This document shows, in pieces, positions 26,301 to 41,300 of a stretch of 64,000 nucleotides of DNA (within the stretch, counting starts at the first letter, position 1; the number at the start of each line of letters is the position of its first letter). A program made the translations under genes and the position numbers. A model generated the notes under the pieces. The model saw only the letters and a program-made list of their open reading frames with translations, did not search any database and had not been told where the DNA came from. Location: the NCBI RefSeq assembly GCF_027409185.1, contig NC_084467.1:81042501-81106500 (forward strand), read 5' to 3'. This stretch comes from Cynocephalus volans (lineage: Eukaryota > Chordata > Mammalia > Dermoptera > Cynocephalidae).

Positions 26301-29300
26301 TTCCACAAGGTTGTTAACTTAGGACTTGCAACTAATCTACCCAACAGAGCTGAAAAATACTTTCAGCAAGAGAGCATGGGTACTGTAGAAAATGGAAAGG
26401 GAAAGTGAAGCTGGATGTGGGGGGAAATTCTCATGGAAATTAACTTCAGGTTATGAAATAATTGTCGGCACTTTTCCCAGCCTTTGTAACTGGGTTAAGA
26501 TATTAAATACTAGCTTAAGTGGGTAATGATCAAAAAAAAATTCAAAACATTCCCTATGCATGTTGAATATACTCACAGTTTCTTGTTCAAATAATTCACT
26601 TACTTGATTGTCATTTTCATTATCTTTAATGACCAAATACCTCAATAAATTTAATGAAGCCATAATCCTGTTAATTAAAAATATGTAATTTGTTACTTAC
26701 AGTATATTTATAATCAACAACTTTAATGAATAAAGTAAATTAATGCCCTGTATAAATATTTATAATTATGTTTGCCATTAGAAACTATTCCCATCAATAT
26801 ATCTTTTGGAGCAGTAAAAACTTATCACTCTTGTTTTCCATTTAAGTTCACAAAATACAATTGTGAAAATTACTATATCATTTTTTCCCTCAAATGAGTC
26901 TTGCTACCTTTAATACTTGACAGCACCGCCTCTTGCTTTCTTAATTTTAAGATTCCTTTTGTAAATGATTACAACCACTTCTCAACATCCATTCTAGTAC
27001 ACTGAAAGTGAAATTATATATTGTATACAAAAAACAAACAAAAAACCCAAACACATGAGTTTATAAGTTATATATATGAGGTTCTTAGTTTTTAGTCATA
27101 ATGCTATAGTTGCAAATCCCTATGCAATTCTGGATACATCAAAGGTAAAAATAATAGTGTTGGACATTCATCTGTTTTTGATTTTGTTTCTATATATTAT
27201 ATAATAACTTAAAGTATGAAAATCTTGTGTAATTTATGAATTAGCCATAGAACATAAAATCACAGGAAAATACGTTTCATTAATTTAGATTCCCTAAGCA
27301 GAGGTTTCACATTTTATTCTGAATTTACTATTAGTAAACCTTAGTAATGGTCATCTCACCTATCCGAGTTTTGCAGTAAATCTGTTTCAGCCCCCTCTGG
27401 AAGAAAGAGTACCAAATCTAGAAGAGAAATCAGCTGTGGTCCTGTAAACCATTTGTTATATGTTGTCTGTAAAGCAAAAGAAAAATTGGGAAAGGCTTTA
27501 AAAAACAGCTTGATAAATCATGTGTTTTTCTAATACCTTGACACTATAAAAACAAACTATTAAACATTTAAAATATATACATATTTTTCTAAGTAACAGA
27601 CTTTATTTTTACAGCAGTTTTAGGTTTACAGAGAAATTGAGCAGAAAGTAAAGATAGTCCCCCCCACACACACACAGTTTTTCCTATTAACATGTTACAT
27701 TACTGTGGTACATTTATTACAATTATGAACCAATATTGATTATATTACTATTAACGCAATTTTACATTACGATCACTCTTTGTGTTGCACAGTTCTACAG
27801 GTTTTGCCAAATGCATAACGCCATATATTCACCGTGACAGCATCATACAGAATAATTTTGTTGCCCTAAAAATTCTCTATGCTCCACCTATTCATCCTTC
27901 CCTCCCTTCCTTCCTCCTCTCCTAAACCCTGACAACCATTGAGTCTTAAAATATATATTTTTAACTTTAATTTCCATACTTTCATTTACTTTCCAGACAT
28001 CTGAAACAAACCCTGCCAGTTAAAAAATATTGGTATTCTCTCTGTTTTCTACATGCAGTTACTAAGTATCCACAAATAGATGAGACTAAATTTCCATTAA
28101 TTTTTCAGAAGTATATAGCAAAACAAATGAAGTCATGATACAGCTCAAAGAATTAATAAAATTTCAATTTATAGTTAACAAAATTTCCAAATTCAGGGTT
28201 TAAAAAAAAAAAAGTAGGGAAAATATATACCTTAATACTACAAATAGAAAAAGACACTAGTGCAAAAATCCACATTAATGTATTCCTCATATGAATATAT
28301 TACAAAATAAAATAAATTGATAATTGGCAGCTTGGCTATGCTCTTACCTTTAATGACATGTCAATTTGATTTTTAATATTTTGAATAATAAAGGCCTCCA
28401 CACCCGAGTGATTACTTGTATTCAATAAGCACCTTGAAAGCAAAATTATAGTACATATGAAATTATTCTGGATTGCATTATAATTAAATGGTGATGAAAG
28501 TTTTACTAATTCAAATAGGCCATGTGTTATTTCTAGAAATACAAAACCCACACTGAAGACAATTAGCAATGTGATCAACCAATTACAAAGTCACCTGTAA
28601 TAGTTACTGCTTTCACTAACTGGTAAATTCTATTTATAACTGGATCGTTCCAACAAGAAATTTCTATTAAAACAAATTTGAATCTTTTTATCCATATAGT
28701 TGCAATAATTTAACATAGCAAGAATAATAGCCTAAAAACTCCCAAAATTACTTCCTGTGAAAGTACACTAGTGTTTGGTTAGACTAGCTTAATGGCAAAG
28801 AAAGGAAAATCAATATGACTAGCTCAAGAAAAAAGGGGGATTTCCTGGTAGAGTTACAAATAGAACAGAACAGGGAAGCTGATATAAGACCAAAGATTTG
28901 AGATTTCATAAACCTGCTCTGACTATAAACAGAAATGAAGGATAGGATTAAGAATGCTAATACTGGCTAATCCTAAAGACGACTTTTTAGCATTTTAACA
29001 TTGTCCCAATTTAAAAAAAAAAAATATTTTTCTTTTCTTTGCCACTGCAAGGCAAACAAATCTGTTTTTAACTCATTTTTTATTACCTAGAACAGGGGTC
29101 AACAAATTAAGGTATACAGGCCAAATACAGTCTGCTGCCTGATTTTGTCAATAAAGTTTTATTGGAATAAACCCACCCCCAATACAAAGACAAAGTTGAG
29201 CAGTTGCAACAGAGACTGTATGGCCCATAAAGCCTATATTTACTATTTGGTCCTTTAAAGAAAGTTTGTCAATCTTTGACTTAGAGAGTTGCTATAATCT

Positions 29301-32300
29301 TTTCCACCTCAAACAGTACTACTAGTAAGCTCAACTACTAACTTATAGTGAATAGCCTGTCAAAGTTAACTCTGGAGTCATTACTTCAACTTATAGTGAA
29401 TAGCCTGTCAAAGTTGACTCTGGTGTCATTACTTCAACTGTGAGTAATGGAGATTATTAATGTATGTAAAGTTCTAGCAAGAGCATCATCAATCTCAGTT
29501 TAATCTTTTTTAAGTCTACTTTAAGTTTAGGGTATTTCAATTAATTGAATTGAAATGTATACTATTATTCATAAATATATATGCATATATATATCCATAA
29601 TATTTGATAACCCCCTCCTCTGCCCATCACAGATAAGAGAATTTATTATAACATGGCTCCCAACTAGAGTTAAATTACATGTAAAACATACTAAAATACT
29701 ATATCTTAGAATAATTACATGACACTAACTTGGTTTTTAAACAACCACACACTTAGCAATTAACTGTGCATGATACATACCTAAATAATGTATATTTGCC
29801 TTGTGCATCCAACTTGTTAATATACAGTTGAAGCATAGCTAAGCCCTTTTTCCTCTAAAATGGAACAAATAACATGGTTACATAAAATGAATAAAGATGT
29901 AATTATTTACCAAACTTTCTCATTGTAATTCTTATTATTTAATCCCCAAACATTTACATACCAATGTCTCAATGGGACAAAGTGTCATTACTTTGACTAA
30001 GCCCTGGAAATAAAAAAAAATTTTTAATTCAGACATAAATAAATTACATTGAGTACAAATAAACAACTATATTATCAATAGTGATACTAAAAATTCAGAA
30101 AAGTGAGGGTAGGAGATTTAAAAGTAAAGCAAATTTATGAGGGGTCTTCCAAAAGTTCACGGAAGAATTCGTATTATCTTTTAATTCAATTTTTGCATGA
30201 ACTTTTTGAAGTACCCTTGTATTTTCCCCTGAGCCTTTCATTCCACTCTTTGTCTATAGAAAGGTAACTACAATCAATTTGTAAGTGACATTAAGTCGGT
30301 GCTGTGTGTTGAACATGTCCCCCAAAGGTTCTTGTGTTGGAGACTTGATCTCTATTGTAAAAGTATTAAGAGGGTGTAAAATCCTATCATGGCAATTGAA
30401 AGGTGGAGCCTTTAGGAGGTGATTAGATAGTGAGGACTGTATCCAGTGATGGTTAAATTCATTGACGGTTTAATGGGTTGTCATGGGCGAGGTTCTGATG
30501 GCTTTACAAGGAGAGCGACTGAGAGGCTTAGCTCTGTCTTGCTTAAGCCATATGCGATGTGATACCCTGCATTGCTATAGAGAATCATCACCAAGAAAAG
30601 CCCTCACCAGATGTGTTTCCTGGACTTTGGACTTCCCAGCCTCTGAAACTAATAAATAAATTTTATTTCTTTATAAATTATCTAGTTTCAGGTATTCTGT
30701 TAAAAGCTACAGGAAATGTATTAATACAGTAGAATACTACAGAGTAAGATTTAAAAAGTGAATGGTAATTTTCAATTATGTCTACAGAGGCAAGAAAATG
30801 ATATCAAACATGCAGAACTATTATCCATTCATTAAAAATAATCAAGATTAACATATTAACAAAAGCCATGTTTTTCTATTTCAATGTTAGAAAAGCCAGT
30901 TTCCACACTGACATCTAAGGACCTACTTGGATCTCGTTACTAACAAGAGTGCTAGGCAAAATAAACCATAGGAGGGGAAAACAAAATGTATATTAGTTTT
31001 TATAGTAAACAGCCATTGCATGCCTCCAGTGGAGTACTGACAACTTGAGTTAACAAAATGTTAAAGAAGAAAGTTATGCTCTTTCACTAGATGCTGTGCT
31101 ATCAACTATGGTAACCACTAATAACTATTTCAGTTTAAATTAATTTAAATTAAATTTCAAATTCAGTTTCTTAGTCACACTAACCACATTTCAAGTGTTC
31201 ATTGTGGCTAGTGGGTTTCATACTGTATAGCACACATAATAAAACATTTCTATCATCATAGGAAGTTCTACTGAACAGCACTACACTAAAGTTTTCAAAA
31301 GATATAGAGAAGAAAGTGGGAGAGGAGTCAGAAAAGAACTTTACCTTATTTAAGTTCAGAATAGGCAAGGGGCTATTTTCAAGATTAGAATAGATATTTA
31401 CTTACCTGAGGTACAGTAAGAAAACTCTTGATTTCTAAGTACTGGTAAAGTAGACTATTGTCTTCTATTCTCGATAAACCATTTTCCAGCAGATCCTACA
31501 GATTAAAATATATGCAGACATATATATATGTGAAGTCAACATCTCTATTTGTTGATATGATTATGTATTTGAATTATAATGGGAGCAAATAAATCTTACC
31601 AATCCTTTGGAGAACACAGACTCTTCTGTTCTGGAAGAGAATGTTAAAAGTTATCAATATGATTTTATAAACTGTTTAAGAATGATTCTTTATCTTAGGA
31701 AAAATTAATCAACAATTGAAATGTAAAGATGTTTTAAATGCATATCATTAAGGAGAAATTCTGTTAAAGAATTTAGTCAAAATTCCATCTTTGGTCTGTC
31801 TTTTGATTTGGCTACTGACACCTAAATCTGACCAAAATTAACCTACTCACAGCTTATTTCCTGGTATCAAATCAATAGATATTCGACAGCAAGTACTAAG
31901 AAATCAATTATACCTGATATAATGCTATATATTCCAGTTGATTTTTCTATAAAATCTTTTTCAATTCTTTTCATTCAAAAAAGAATTAAATGCATTCCCT
32001 TTTTTTTTTAAAAAGGTTTATAATCATTACTATCTAAATATTTAAGATCTATGCCAAAAAATATCTCAGGTTCCAGACATTGTTAATTATTCTAACAATG
32101 CAAGAAGTTAACAGTGTTGTTTTTGGCTCAATGACTAAACAGTTTGGAAATCTCAATACAGAACTTAGATTCAAAACAAATATATACTCTTACTGTATGA
32201 ATAACAGAAACTCAGTAAAATGAATATAAAATCATTAAGAAAAACATAATACAGCAAATTTACAGAGTTAATAACTACTTGTGCCAGGAGACCCTTGGAA

Positions 32301-35300
32301 ATTCCTGCCTTGTAGGACGAGGCTTTGGACATTTGCCATGTTAAAAATCTTCCTTCCCACTAGGAAGAGATGGGATTGATAATCTGTCAGTAGTGTTCCT
32401 AGAGGATAATACTGCAAGGCCCTGACTGACTTAAAAAAATAATTTAAACATGTAATAGGCATAGAAAACAAAGCATACAGAGGTTTGTGAAATTCTTAAA
32501 TTTGTGTCTGGAGAAATTATGCATACCTGTTACATTGCAGTCATTTCTCTTTTTTTTAAGAGAGAAAGTCCTACCTCTTAGAAACTTAATGAGAAAAGCT
32601 GTAATTGAATGATATCACTGTCAATAAATAACCTGTTATAAAATGTGGGGTCAAGACCCCTCCTTTCTTTTGATACAGTTCACAGATTGTGTGCATAAAG
32701 CAAAAACACAAATGGCTTCCTTTATTGACTGTTCCTCCTTAGATGCAGGAGGATGCAGTGGGGTCGAAGTGTATACCAACTTTTGAAATAAGAGAAAAAA
32801 CTCAGAAACAGATGACTGGAAAACCCCTTATAAGACAAAAATCTTAATATTATCTTGGTTTTAAAATAAAAAAGACTTTGTTGTAAAATCTCTTTGACTC
32901 ATTTCTATCTCTCTCATGAATATTTGCTTCACTGCTTTATAAAATAACCAGTTGATTAATTAGGGCCTGGTAAAGAGAAGGTAGTCTCCCCTGATCTTGA
33001 CAAGGACTATTTTAACACTACTATTTCTGAGATACCATCTAAATGATCTTACCTTTGCAAAAAGACTTCAACATGTCCCATATTAAACTGCAAAAGGTAC
33101 AATGGGCTGAAATAGAAACAAAACAACAGGAAAAATTATATATACACACACACACCCATATACATACACTTTTGAGAAATTTTATACACATACATACTGT
33201 TATAATTGGAATTGTGTACCCCCAAAAAGATACACTGGAGTCCTAACTTCCAGTATTTCAGAATGTGACCTTATTAGCAGATAGGTTTTTATACAGGTAA
33301 TCAAGTTAAAGTGAGTTCAGTAAGGTGGGCCCTAGTCTAATATGACTGGTGTCCTTATAAAAAAGGGAGATTTGGGCACAGAGACACACACACAGGGAGA
33401 ATATCATATGAACATGAGGGCAAGAGAACAGGGTAATGCTTCTACAAGCCAAAGAACATCAAAGATTACAAGCAAACCACAGAAGCCAGGGGAGAAGCAT
33501 GGAAGGGTTTCTCCTTCACAGTCCTCAGAAGGAACCAACCTTCTGAAATACCTTGATCTCAGACCTGTAAGCTTCCAGAACTATGAGACAATACGTCTCT
33601 GTTATTTTAATCATCAAGTTTGTAGTACTTTGTTACAGGAGCCCTAGCAAACTAATACACACAAGTAATTTTGGTGGTAGAGTGTGATGCTCAAAAGTAC
33701 AGGCTCTGGGGTCAGACAGAACTGTGTCTGAACTCCACCTATGCCACTAAGTGGCTGTATGATCTGGTGGTACCTTATCTTGTCTAAGCCTATTATTTTC
33801 ATCTGTAAAAAGAGATAATGCTCCATTTCATAGGGTTATTATAAACATTAAATGATGTATATAAAGCTATTAACATAATGTTTCATACATGGGGAACATG
33901 CACATGGTAGCCATTATTACAATATTTACATACAAACATACCGTAGGTATATTCATATATAAATATGCAAATTCACATGGAGAAATACACCCAATGCCTG
34001 CAAGACAAATACACATTCCTTATTATCATGGACCTTAAAGTCCAGATGGTGTTATATTATAAAAGTATATATTTATTTAAAAAATAATTTTGATAGGGCC
34101 AGCCCATGGCTCACTTGGGAGAGTGTGGTGCTGATAACACCAAGGCCGCAGGCTCAGATTACTGTATAGGGATGGCCGGTTAGCTCACTTGGGAGAGCGT
34201 GGTGCTGACTACACCAAGTCAAGGCTTAAGGTCCCCTTACCAGTCATCTTTAAAAAAAAAAAAAATTAATAATTTTGATAAATTTTATGGGAAAGAAGGA
34301 AGGAATTAACAAAGTCAAGCTAATTATAATGGATCAATCTAAATTGGGTCATAAGAGAAGGCTTTCCTCAGAAAGTGATATTCAAGGAGAAAGATAGTTC
34401 TAAGCATATACAAAGTCCCTATAGCAGGAAAGTTAATGACACATTGAACAAGAAACCAAAAGAAGGTCTGTGTTACTGAAGCATAGCAAACAAGAGGAAA
34501 AGTAGTAGGAGATGAATCAGGACAATAAAGCAGGGAGGAGATCATGCACAAACTTGTCTCATATGAAGGCATTTAGATTTTATTCTCAAAGCAGTAAGAA
34601 GCCACTAAAGGGTTTTAAGTAAGGGATTTCTTTTCAATCTTCACTTTCTAGTGTGTTGAGAATGGGTTAGATTAAAAAGAGAGTGAGACATAAATATCCA
34701 CTAAGGACTACAGCAGTAATCCAGTGAAGAGATGATGGTACCCACAGGTACCTAGCCAGCTCCCTGCCGTGTAATCCAGGATGGTTCCAAAAGCTTCAAA
34801 ACAAAGCCCCGTTTAACACTTTCTGACTCTTGTCCCCACCATTCCCTTACAACTATTTCAACACCACTCCTACTCATTACTTGACTACTTCTTGCTTTAA
34901 CAGATTATAGCAGTAAAAACAGCCTTTACTTACACTTTATCTTAAGTGTATTAGCATGCTGATATGCATATATTGGACATTAGATAAATGAGAGTTGGAT
35001 AATATTCCTTTCGAATACATGAATAAACCAAACACTAACTCTTACCTTACGACCATTGGAAGTTGATCAATACTGATGCCCTGTACAAATACTAAATATG
35101 CCAGGGAAGCCATGGAGTCAGATAATTGTTTCTCTTCTTCTTCCTCAAATTCAAGGTAATCCCAAGTCCTCTTTTTCCTTCCATGATTAAAAATCATTTT
35201 GGGGAAAGGGTGTCCAATTGCTGATAAAAAACCCTATGAAATGGATAAAAAAAAAAAAAAGCTATAGCAGACAGACTCAAAAGTGACCCTACATATTCAC

Positions 35301-38300
35301 ACCCTGTGTAATCCCTTCCCCTTGAGTGTGGGTGGGACCTGTGAGACTTGCTTTTAACCAATAAGAATAAGGCAAGATATCTCTGCTGTGATTACATTTT
35401 ATGACAAAAGTGAAGGGATTTTTGCAGATGTAATTAAGGCCCCAAATCAGTTGATTCTGAGTTATGCAGAAAGGAGACTACTCTGGGTGGGCCTGACTTA
35501 ATCAAGTAGCGGTTTTAAAAATGGTCCAGGCCTTTCCTAAGAGTCAGAAAGTCTCCTTTGTTGGCTTCGAAGAACTAAGCTGCCATGTTATGACAGGGTC
35601 TATCAAGAGAGCTACATGGCAAGGGACTACATGCAGCATCTAGAAGCTGAAAGCGGTCCCTGGCTTACAGCCAGCAAGGAAGTGGGGACCTCAGTCCTAT
35701 AGCTTCAAGGAGTTGAATTCTGCCAACAATCTGAGGGAACTTGGAAGTGGAACTTTCCCCAGGTAAACTTCTGATAAGGCTGCAGTCCCAGCCAACAACT
35801 TGGCCTGCAGCCTGATAAGAGCCTGAGCAGAGGGCCCAGCTAAACTGGCTGGGCTCCTAATCCACAGAAACTGAGAGACAACAAAGGTGGGTTGTTTTAA
35901 ATTGCTAAGTGTGTGGGAATTTGTTACACAGCAATAGAAAACTAATACAGAAGCCAACATCAAAATCATGTTTTAAGTAAGCATGTATATAATGGTTTCT
36001 AAATCAATTCAGAATCATAATTAAAAGCACATGCACAAATGAGTTTTGTTGACAGTCAAATGCCCTAACTGCGAGATGGAGGACTCTGAAGTGAACAAAA
36101 GAAAATCATTTTACATTTAAAAATATTTTTTAAAGTGCTTCAGACATAGAGACAGGAAGTAAAATGGTGGGTGTCAGGAGATAAGGGCAAGGGAGAACGG
36201 GAAATTACCGTTTAATGGGTACAGAGTTTCAAGTGAGATGAAAAAGTTCTGGAGATGGATAGTAATGATGGTTGTGCAACAATAGAAATGTACTTAGTGC
36301 CACTAAACTGTACACTTAAAAAAGGTTAAAATGGTAAAAATTGTTTTTATTTTAATTTAAATTTTTTAAAATTATTATTTAAAGAAATTTATTTTTAACT
36401 GAAATGTATTGATTGTGCATATTTATGGGGTATAGAAATTGTATTTCGATACCTGTATACAGTGTGTGATGATCAAATCAGGGTAACTAGCATATTCATC
36501 GTAGCAAAACTTTTTCATTTTTTTGTAATAAGAACACTTGAGATCTCTCTTCTAGCCATTTGATAACATACAATAAATTATTCTTAATTATAGATGCCTA
36601 GCACTACTGTGCTATGGGTTGAATGTGTTCCCCCAAAGTTTCATGTATTAGAAACTTAATCCCCACTATAACAGTGTTAAGGGTGGAAATCCTAAAATGA
36701 AAGATGAGGCCTTTAAGAGGTCAATAGATTGTGAGGACTGCACCCTTGTGAATGGATTGATCTATTATGGACTAATGGGTGTGGTTTTGATGGCTTTATA
36801 AGGAGAGCAAGTTTGAAACTTAGCTCTCTCTTGCTCAAGCCATTTGCCACGTGAAACCCTGCATTGTTGTAAAGAGTCACCACCCACCAAGGCCCTTACC
36901 AGATGTGTTTGGACTTCCCAGCTTCCAAAACTGTAAGAAATAAATTCTATTTCTTCATAAATTACCCAGTTTCATGTGTTTTGTTATAAGCAACGGAAAC
37001 TAATACATACTGTATACCACTAGAACTTATTTTTTTATATCTCAATGTAATTTTGTGTCCATGAACCAACTTCTCCCTATCCCCTCCCCACCTTCCTTTC
37101 TCAGCCACTAGTTACTATAATTCTATCTACTAGTAAAAGCTCAACTTATTATTTATTTTTTAGCTCCCACATATGAGTGAGAACATGCAGTATTTACCTT
37201 TCTGTGCCTGACTTATTTCACTTAACATAATGTCTTCCAGGTTCATCCAGCTGCTGCAAATGGCAAGATCTCATTCTTTTTCAAGTAGTATTCCATTGTG
37301 TACATATCCCACATTTTCATTATCTATTCATCTGTCAGTGGACACCTAGGCTGATTCCATATCTTGGCTATTGTGACTAGTGCTCTAATAAACATGGGGG
37401 TGCAGACATCTCTTCACTATGTCAATTTTGTTTCCTTTAGATAAATACCCAGCAGTAGGACTACTGGATCATGTGGTAGTTCTATCTGTAGTTTTCTAAG
37501 GAACCTCCGTACTGTTTTCCACAATGGCTGTACTAATTTACATTCTCACCAACAGTGTGTAAGAGTTCCCTTTTCTCTGCATCCCCACCAGCATTTGTTA
37601 TTTTTATCACCATTCAAACTGGGGTGAGATGATACAGCATGTGGTTTTGATTTGCATGTCCCTGATCATTAGTGATGTTGAGCATTTTTTCATACATTTG
37701 TTGGCCATTTGTATGTCTTCTTTTGAGAAATGTCTGTTCAGGTCATTCGCCCATTTTTTAATTGGATTGTTTGTAAAAAAGTAAATTTTTAATGTATACC
37801 ACATGTTATGTTTTATAACATGATTTACCACAATTTTTAAAAAGTGCTTCAGAGATATTTAACAGCAAGAGTAAACCAACTACTCAAATGAAGAATACTC
37901 TAGGAACAGTGCTTCACTGAACACTGTCTGCCTAGATAGAGAGCGGGCTAGAGGAACACTCGTCAGCGGCAGCAGGGTCTGAGGAAACAGTGCTGCTATC
38001 TCAGGTCATATGGGCTCTCATGCCATAGAAGAAATAGAAGCATCCTTGCATGAGTGGACAGAACCACAGAGTTAAAGCTTTATGCTCAGGAAACACAGGG
38101 TCACCCCTATGCCTCTTATACTATTTCTAATTTTATACTATACTAAAAAGCACCTGACCTACAGAATCCATAAGAACTGATTTTCCGTTTTGGCTCTACC
38201 ACTTACTAGCTGTGTGACACTGGGTGAATTACCTAATCTCTCTAAGCCTCAGTTTCCTTATCTAGAAAATGACATAATACCTATGTCAAAAACTTACTGA

Positions 38301-41300
38301 GCAGCTCCACAGAAAGGTATAGTTGTGCATTGCTTAATGACAGCGATACTGAGAAATGCATCATTAGACGATTTTGTCATTTTACTCAAACCTAGATAGT
38401 ATAGCCTACTACACAACTCCAGCTCCATTATAATCTTATGGGACCACCATTGTATACATGGTCCATTGCTGACCAAAACGTCATTATGTGATACACAACT
38501 GTATAAGAAAGTTAAGGTCACAATAAACTACTGTATAGAAGTTAAAAGGGAATGAATGACAAAAATAGCTAAATTAGAATGAATACTGACCTTCCACAAT
38601 ATTCACTCCTTTACTCAATAAACACTTAGATTACAAGTACTGGGCCTGATATTGTGAGGAATTATAAAGCCAAATAAGACTTTTCCAGCCTTCAGGGAGT
38701 TAAAATCTGCTAATCTCAGATGGTTTCATTAGTCATTTCAGAACACAAAAAGGAGCCACAGAAAATCATTCTGTCAAAAAAGACTGCTATTCAGCTACCA
38801 GATGCTAAATATATACTGCTCTACTAACTCTCAAAGCCATGCATTCTTGTTACTGCTACCAGACAAAAAGTTTATTGCACTCAGATTCCAAACATCCTCT
38901 TAATCATGAAGCTCCATTTCTTTATTCCGGAGTGCTACATGTGTTTTCCAGAGTAAAGTAGCCTTTTAAAAAATCATCACTCGTAATTAGATTCTACAGT
39001 GCTGCTCTGGATATCTGGGGTCCAACCTGTGCCCAAATCAGGGTCTTCACTATCTATCCACACACCATCCAGCAGTCTTGCTCAGGCCTGACCCACACCT
39101 GCCACTATGCAATTTCTCAAACGTCACTGCAGCCTCTGTCCTTTCAGGAATGTTCTTATGCTACACCTTTTGGGACATTCAAGCAATTCTGTACCAAAAT
39201 AATTTGTGCTAAAGTAGGGATGGCTGTCACCAGTCAATCCCAATCACACCACATTTACCAGTACTTCTCTGGCATAGCAGAAGGCATCTCCTCACTTATT
39301 CTCCTACCTGACTCACCTCCACTACATCTTTTTTCTTTTTGTTTTTGGTGGCTGGCCGGTACAGAGATCGAATCCTAGACCTTGGTGTTATCAACTCTAA
39401 CCAACTCTAACCAACTAAGCTAACCAGCCAGCCTTACTTCCACTTCTTGATTGTTTCATACTTCTTCACTGCTGGCTCTTTCTACTTGTAATGCTCCTTC
39501 TTCTGTGAGGTTAGGAGCACTCTCCTACATCCTCAACCTCTTCCTAGGATGCTTGCTCTAAACCTGTCTGATATCTGGCAGGAGCTGCTCATTCTTTCAC
39601 ATCTTTTATATCACAGGGCCAGGAAGGCAGCAGTGGGGCAAGGTGGTATGGATGGAGGCTCAGTATTATCTTGGCTCTCTCTGTGCTCTTCAGCTAAAGC
39701 ACACTGTCCTGTGAGGCAGATGCCATACTGTTCTTTTTTCTGTCACATGCTGACTTCCTGGTTATTTCCTCACATTCACTCAAGACTTTGGCACCTGTTC
39801 ACAATCTTTTTCTCTACCTAACTCCTGCTATGATCCTGGGAAATCTGAATGTTCAACAGGCCAGCCTCATGGATCTTGATTTCTAAATTCTAGTGACCTT
39901 TACTTCTAAACCATTTCAGCACCTAATCCCATCCTGGATCTCTGTCAACATTTGGAAGCATTCCATATCAGATACTTTAAACTCCAATATCCCATTTTCT
40001 GACCACAACCTCTTGTATTATCTTTCCTACCAATCTGCTTTTATACCTCTAACTTCTCCATTCCTGTGATCCCTTCATTTTAAACTATCCATCTCCTCCT
40101 AACCCCCCTTCTTTCCCCATCCAACCTGGACCACACATTATTGATCATTTGAACTATTTGTACCCTATATTTCCTTTGGCTACCACTAATGTCAGCCTCA
40201 GAAAAATAACTACAATCCACCTCTGTACTTCTACACCCAGGCAGTTGAGTACTATGGGAGAAAAGTGCACAAAAATGCAGACTTATCACCACAGCTGTGG
40301 TCTCCAACCACAGTCAAGTGCTCAACTCTATTAACACTTTCATGGTCTTTCACCATCTCTTTCCTTTCCCCTCAGTATTCCAAATCTTTACCGATTTCCT
40401 GACCCTTTACTCAATTCACATTTCTACCCTCACCTTCTACTGTGAGATCTTAAGAGATTATCTCTCCCTCATCCAGAAATCTTGAGGTCAGTGGGTTTGA
40501 TTCCCCTCAATTATAATATCCCATACCTGCTACAAATTTTTCAACATGCATACCCATTCTTACCTCCTCCTCTCCATGATTCCTCTTATGTCCCTGATCC
40601 TATGCCCAGCTGTCTGCTTTTGAGCCACATTATTTCAGTTATCCCATAAACACTTCTCTTTTCCCCTATAATGGTTTGCACCCCATCAGCTGATAAACAT
40701 GCTCAACCCTCCCATCTCTCCCAATACCTCCCTACCCTTAGCCCAGGGCTTCTAGCTATTGCCTCTCTCCTTTCTTACTCATCCAAACTCTTGTAAAGAA
40801 CAGCTTACACTAGTCATCTTTTTTTTTCTCATTTTTCATTCATTCTTTTATCCACTCCATCCTGATTTTTGTCTCCAACAATGCACTCAAACTATTCTTG
40901 CTAAGATTATCAGTGCCATCTTTCTTCCTAAAACCAATGCACTCTTACCTTATAGGCTCTCTCTGCTGCATTTAACAGAATTGATTACTTCTTTCTTCCT
41001 GAAACTCTACTGCACAGTTTTTGTGATATTTCTACCACCTCTCTGACTTTTCTTTCTTAGTGTCTTTGGTAAGCTCATCTTAAGTGCTGGTACTCTTTAG
41101 GGTTCAGTCTTGAGCCCTTTTCTCTTCTCACTCTGATCTACCTCTTTAGGTGATCTCACCTACTCTTAATAAAAAATTTCTCCTTAAATACTTGTTCTCT
41201 CTGGGTATTACAGATCAAGAAATTATTATTAACCTTGTTGGGTGTCATAATGGCATTGTGGTTATGTTTTTTAAAAAGTCCTTATCATTAGAGAAGCATA

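Noticed and set aside
33342-33647. 101-codon open frame
   Set aside because: It lies entirely inside a MaLR/ERVL-like solo LTR.
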